From positions 1-64,000 of the forward strand of contig JACQFP010000069.1 in NCBI GenBank assembly GCA_016200005.1: DNA of 64,000 nucleotides. Direction: 5' to 3'. Both the position numbers and the translations under genes were made by a program. This document shows, one piece after another, positions 61,521 to 64,000 of this stretch. The notes under the pieces are model-generated. The model ran no database searches. It was not told the origin of the DNA and was given only the letters and a program-made list of their open reading frames with translations. Numbering within the stretch: position 1 is the first letter of the stretch; each line of letters starts with the position of its first letter. This DNA comes from Verrucomicrobiota bacterium (GTDB taxonomy: Bacteria > Verrucomicrobiota > Verrucomicrobiia > Limisphaerales > PALSA-1396).

Positions 61521-62567
61521 CTAACGAGCCGTCGTCAGTTCTTTAAGCTTCGCGTAAACGACCGGGTCGTCTGCCGCGCCTTGAAAGGAGAATGGAAAAG
61601 TTTGATTCACCTTGAGCAGCATCAAACCCCAGGACGCGCCGTTGGCGATGGACAACTCGGCGGCTTGCGCAGCGATTATGCCGACTTTGTCGTCCTCGTT
61701 GCAAACAATCGGCTTCTTGAATTTTTTCAAAGCCGCGATCCGTTCCGGAATAGTCTTGAGCGAAACGCCGTTAAAGTGAATCAACAAAAAGTCGCTCGCC
61801 TGCGCGACACTGTCGGGCAAACGACCATCGCCAATTCCGCTGGTGGAGACGAGCAATTCAGGCGCCGTCCGTTTGGCGAGACGCATCAACTCCACTTCGC
61901 CTTCAGGCGTTTTCAGGAGCCGATGGTCGAATCCTTTGTGCGGAAATTCATTGACGATTTCCAGACCGACGTTCGACAATTTACGTTTCTTGATCCAGTT
62001 CACGACGTTGACCACGCCCGCTCGCACGGCTTCCTCGTTCTTTAGGATTTGGTCCTGCCGCTGATAGTAACAACCGAGGATCACCACGACGCCGTTGCGA
62101 TCACACGTTTCAATAACGCGGCGCACGCGCTGCAAATATGAAGCGCGCAGCGAGCCATCCAAATTGAACGCCGAGTTCACCGCGCCTTCGTAACCCGGCG
62201 TGCCGCCTTGCAGACAAATCGTGAACGCGCGAACGCCATGCGCCGCGTAGTCAGGGATGTGAGCGATGAATCTGTCGGTGTTGGCTTCGGAGTCGAAGTC
62301 CGGCCGCTTGCGATCCTCGAACACCGCGTTGACCATGCGGACATTCATGAGCAGTCCTTCGGCTTTCGCGCCGCGATAAGTCACTTCGCCGTTGATATGC
62401 CACTGGCCATTGGTGATTGAAACCCGTGTGCGCGGTGTGAATTCAGGACGCTTGGATGCCGCACCTTCACCAAACAACTGGAAAGCCAAAGGCAGCAGCG
62501 TGAGAAAAACAAATGCGGTTACAGCGCGCTTTTTGTTCAACTCTGACAGTACAACCTTTTGTCTCAT
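61521..62567 (-). CDS. Secreted GH5-like glycosidase (clan GH-A)
   Basis: 348 residues from the ATG at 62565-62567, or 339 from a TTG at 62538-62540 that gives a cleaner signal peptide (NKKRAVTAFVFLTLLPLAF). LEIVNEFPHKGF has the Asn-Glu acid/base pair and KPIVCNEDDKVG the probable nucleophile Glu, as in GH5 cellulase-like enzymes. HGVRAFTICLQGG and VVVILGCYYQRQDQ are TIM-barrel strands. Its substrate cannot be told. The ATG lies inside a 46-bp palindrome, which favours the TTG start. It follows the sulfatase gene on the same strand. Confidence 0.82.
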   Translation of the reverse strand: MRQKVVLSELNKKRAVTAFVFLTLLPLAFQLFGEGAASKRPEFTPRTRVSITNGQWHINGEVTYRGAKAEGLLMNVRMVNAVFEDRKRPDFDSEANTDRFIAHIPDYAAHGVRAFTICLQGGTPGYEGAVNSAFNLDGSLRASYLQRVRRVIETCDRNGVVVILGCYYQRQDQILKNEEAVRAGVVNVVNWIKKRKLSNVGLEIVNEFPHKGFDHRLLKTPEGEVELMRLAKRTAPELLVSTSGIGDGRLPDSVAQASDFLLIHFNGVSLKTIPERIAALKKFKKPIVCNEDDKVGIIAAQAAELSIANGASWGLMLLKVNQTFPFSFQGAADDPVVYAKLKELTTAR

Positions 62568-62590
62568 ATGAGAGAAAAGGTTGTACTGTC
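62545..62590. repeat. 46-bp near-perfect palindrome
   Basis: Arms GACAGTACAACCTTTT (62545-62560) and AAAAGGTTGTACTGTC (62575-62590) pair perfectly over 16 bp, and the centre TCTCATATGAGA is itself a palindrome; only one base pair of the whole unit mismatches. It separates the sulfatase and glycosidase genes and includes the ATG that could start the glycosidase. An operator, attenuator or small mobile element are all possible. Confidence 0.92.
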
Positions 62591-62650
62591 GTTGACACCG
62601 ACGGATGAGCAATGAACCTGCCAGGCGACACCTTTGCCGTCGCGCGTGTT

Positions 62651-63931
62651 TCATGGCGTGTGTTTTGCAGTCCACCATTTGTCCAAGACCGTGCGGAGAT
62701 GCAGAACACGCGTTGATTCCTGCAGCACTAGATTCCGTTCTTCCTCAGGATCGTTCGCCAGATTGTAAAGCTCCGGCCCGACGTTTTTATCGGTGAAGGT
62801 GATCAGCTTCCAATCGCCTTCCCGCACCCAAAGATGCGTCAAGTTCAACGACGGCTTGTTGATGTCCACGGCGGTGTGCAGATAAATTTCGCCGAACACC
62901 GCGTTGCGTTTGAGTTTGGATTTCCCGGCGGCTACGTCGAGCAGGTTCAGACCCGGCATCGCTTTGGGCGGTTTCATTCCGCAAGCAGTGAGCATCGTCG
63001 GCGCGAGATCGATCGTCGAAACCAGATCGTTGTAGCGACCGGCCTTGGTGTGACCGGGCCAACGAAGCATCACGGGCGTGCGCACTCCGCCGTCGTACGG
63101 CGACAACTTGCTCTTCGGGGCGAACGAACCGCGCGTGGTGCGGACGCCGCCCGTTTCCTGAATCCAACCATTGTCCACGACGAACACCACCAGAGTATTT
63201 TCGCGCAATCCTTTCTTGTCGATATAATCGAGCAACTCGCCGCAGGTTTCGTCGAACCACTCACACATCGCCCAGTAGCGGGCGACTTTATCGTTGCGTC
63301 CTTCGACGAGATATTTCTTGAGAATTCGTTCCGGCGGGTTGTGGGGTTCGTGCGGCATCATCGGGGCATACCAGAGAAAGAACGGTTTGCCCCGCGCTGT
63401 TTCAACGAAATCGTAAATTGGTCGCAGGGTTTCTCGCCCGATTTTCAAACCCGCGTCGCCGTGACGACCCTTCTCCGTCATGCCTTCGGTGAAACCGCCG
63501 TTCGAGTAATGGCCCTCCCAGAATTTTCCCGTCTGCAAACTGCGATAGCCGGCTTGCTGGAGCAATCGCGGCACGGTTGGCGCATTCTTAATGAACGGAT
63601 GCATCGAGGTGCGATCAACGCCATCCGGCGGATCGTTGCAACAAATCTTATGCTGGCTGGCGTAAAGACCGGTCAGCAACGTCGCGAGACTGGCGCGGCA
63701 GAGCGACGTGGGCACGTAACCGTTCGGAAACACCGCGCTGTCGGTGGCGAGCTTGTCCAGATGCGGCGTCTTGATGACGGGATGCTCCATGAAGCCGAAG
63801 TCTGTCCAGCCTTGATCGTCAGAGATGATCATCACGACGTTGGGTTTGGTTTGTGTTGCGGAAGTCGCAGTGGCGTTGACCACCAGACCCAATCCGGCAA
63901 TCAAAACGAGGATGAGCAAGCGTTTGTTCAT
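62651..63931 (-). CDS. Secreted sulfatase with variant active-site motif
   Basis: 426 residues with a signal peptide (MNKRLLILVLIAGLGLVV, cleavage near ATA). PNVVMIISDDQGWTDFG supplies the metal-binding Asp pair, TGKFWEGHY and VVFVVDNGW further ligands, and GGVRTPVMLRWPG the substrate region. The formylglycine motif normally reads C-x-P/A-x-R; here TSLCRASLATLLTG keeps Cys but has Leu where Arg is expected. I recall CRPSL in a planctomycete/verrucomicrobial sulfatase subfamily, so this may be a family trait. It would desulfate polysaccharides in the periplasm, with the neighbouring glycosidase. Confidence 0.9.
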   Translation of the reverse strand: MNKRLLILVLIAGLGLVVNATATSATQTKPNVVMIISDDQGWTDFGFMEHPVIKTPHLDKLATDSAVFPNGYVPTSLCRASLATLLTGLYASQHKICCNDPPDGVDRTSMHPFIKNAPTVPRLLQQAGYRSLQTGKFWEGHYSNGGFTEGMTEKGRHGDAGLKIGRETLRPIYDFVETARGKPFFLWYAPMMPHEPHNPPERILKKYLVEGRNDKVARYWAMCEWFDETCGELLDYIDKKGLRENTLVVFVVDNGWIQETGGVRTTRGSFAPKSKLSPYDGGVRTPVMLRWPGHTKAGRYNDLVSTIDLAPTMLTACGMKPPKAMPGLNLLDVAAGKSKLKRNAVFGEIYLHTAVDINKPSLNLTHLWVREGDWKLITFTDKNVGPELYNLANDPEEERNLVLQESTRVLHLRTVLDKWWTAKHTP

Positions 63932-64000
63932 GGATGGCTTTGTTTGTTGAACACGATGGCAACTTTCTCATCCAAATCAATCCGCGTGTTTGGAAGAATT

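Noticed and set aside
1-64000. tRNA, rRNA or transposase genes
   Set aside because: Read for T-loop-like, rRNA-like and transposase motifs on both strands; nothing convincing, though a short tRNA could be missed by eye.

Overview
The window looks like chromosomal DNA of a Verrucomicrobiota bacterium, probably of the Pedosphaera/Limisphaerales type. This is inferred from gene content and not proven. The evidence is large secreted LamG/Ig-like proteins, a type II pseudopilin with the ALAKAKKK-then-NNLKQ signature, a sulfatase with a CRxSL active-site variant, Tat-exported Gfo/Idh/MocA oxidoreductases, and heptanucleotide repeats between genes. No rRNA, tRNA, CRISPR array, phage or insertion sequence was recognised.

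Region 1 (1-37.9 kb, all minus strand) is a Wzx/Wzy-type exopolysaccharide or O-antigen locus. Read in the direction of transcription it runs: NusG/RfaH-like antiterminator (37.6 kb), initiating sugar-phosphate transferase, WbpB-like oxidoreductase, WbpD-like acetyltransferase, Wzz/tyrosine-kinase-like co-polymerase, DUF354 protein, UDP-GlcNAc 2-epimerase, glycosyltransferase, amidotransferase, glycosyltransferase, amidotransferase, exported beta-helix/LamG protein, Wzy-like polymerase, polysaccharide deacetylase, two glycosyltransferases, methyltransferase, two glycosyltransferases, Wzx flippase, glycosyltransferase, an uncharacterised duplicated Cys-motif protein, RmlA, an NRS/ER-like epimerase/reductase, RmlB and a sugar epimerase. 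A giant repetitive surface protein, cut by the window edge, follows. The enzymes suggest a repeat unit containing rhamnose and an amidated diacetamido-uronate. An 80-bp sequence upstream of the first gene (37849-37930) recurs upstream of the surface protein (4257-4336), so the two units may share control. A LuxR-type response regulator lies just outside the locus head.

Region 2 (38-49 kb) is mixed: the response regulator, a Tat-exported oxidoreductase divergent from a GH16 glucanase, a 1022-residue LamG protein, a Cys-rich lipoprotein paired with a pseudopilin, an unusual regulator with two integrase-Arm-like repeats and an Asn in place of the receiver Asp, and a TPR-sulfotransferase.

Region 3 (49.3-56.7 kb, plus strand, GC-rich) is a tight operon for a quaternary amine: a Rieske oxygenase of the betaine/carnitine type, an MttB-family methyltransferase without pyrrolysine, two DAO-type flavoproteins and both ETF subunits. 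It would demethylate a betaine-like compound in steps and pass electrons to ETF.

Region 4 (56.7-64 kb) has an alkaline-phosphatase-fold protein, a small membrane protein, a MocR-type regulator, a cytochrome P450, a GH5-like glycosidase and a sulfatase. Palindromes and short repeats are frequent between genes (30.3, 31.7, 50.6, 53.6, 56.7 and 62.5 kb).
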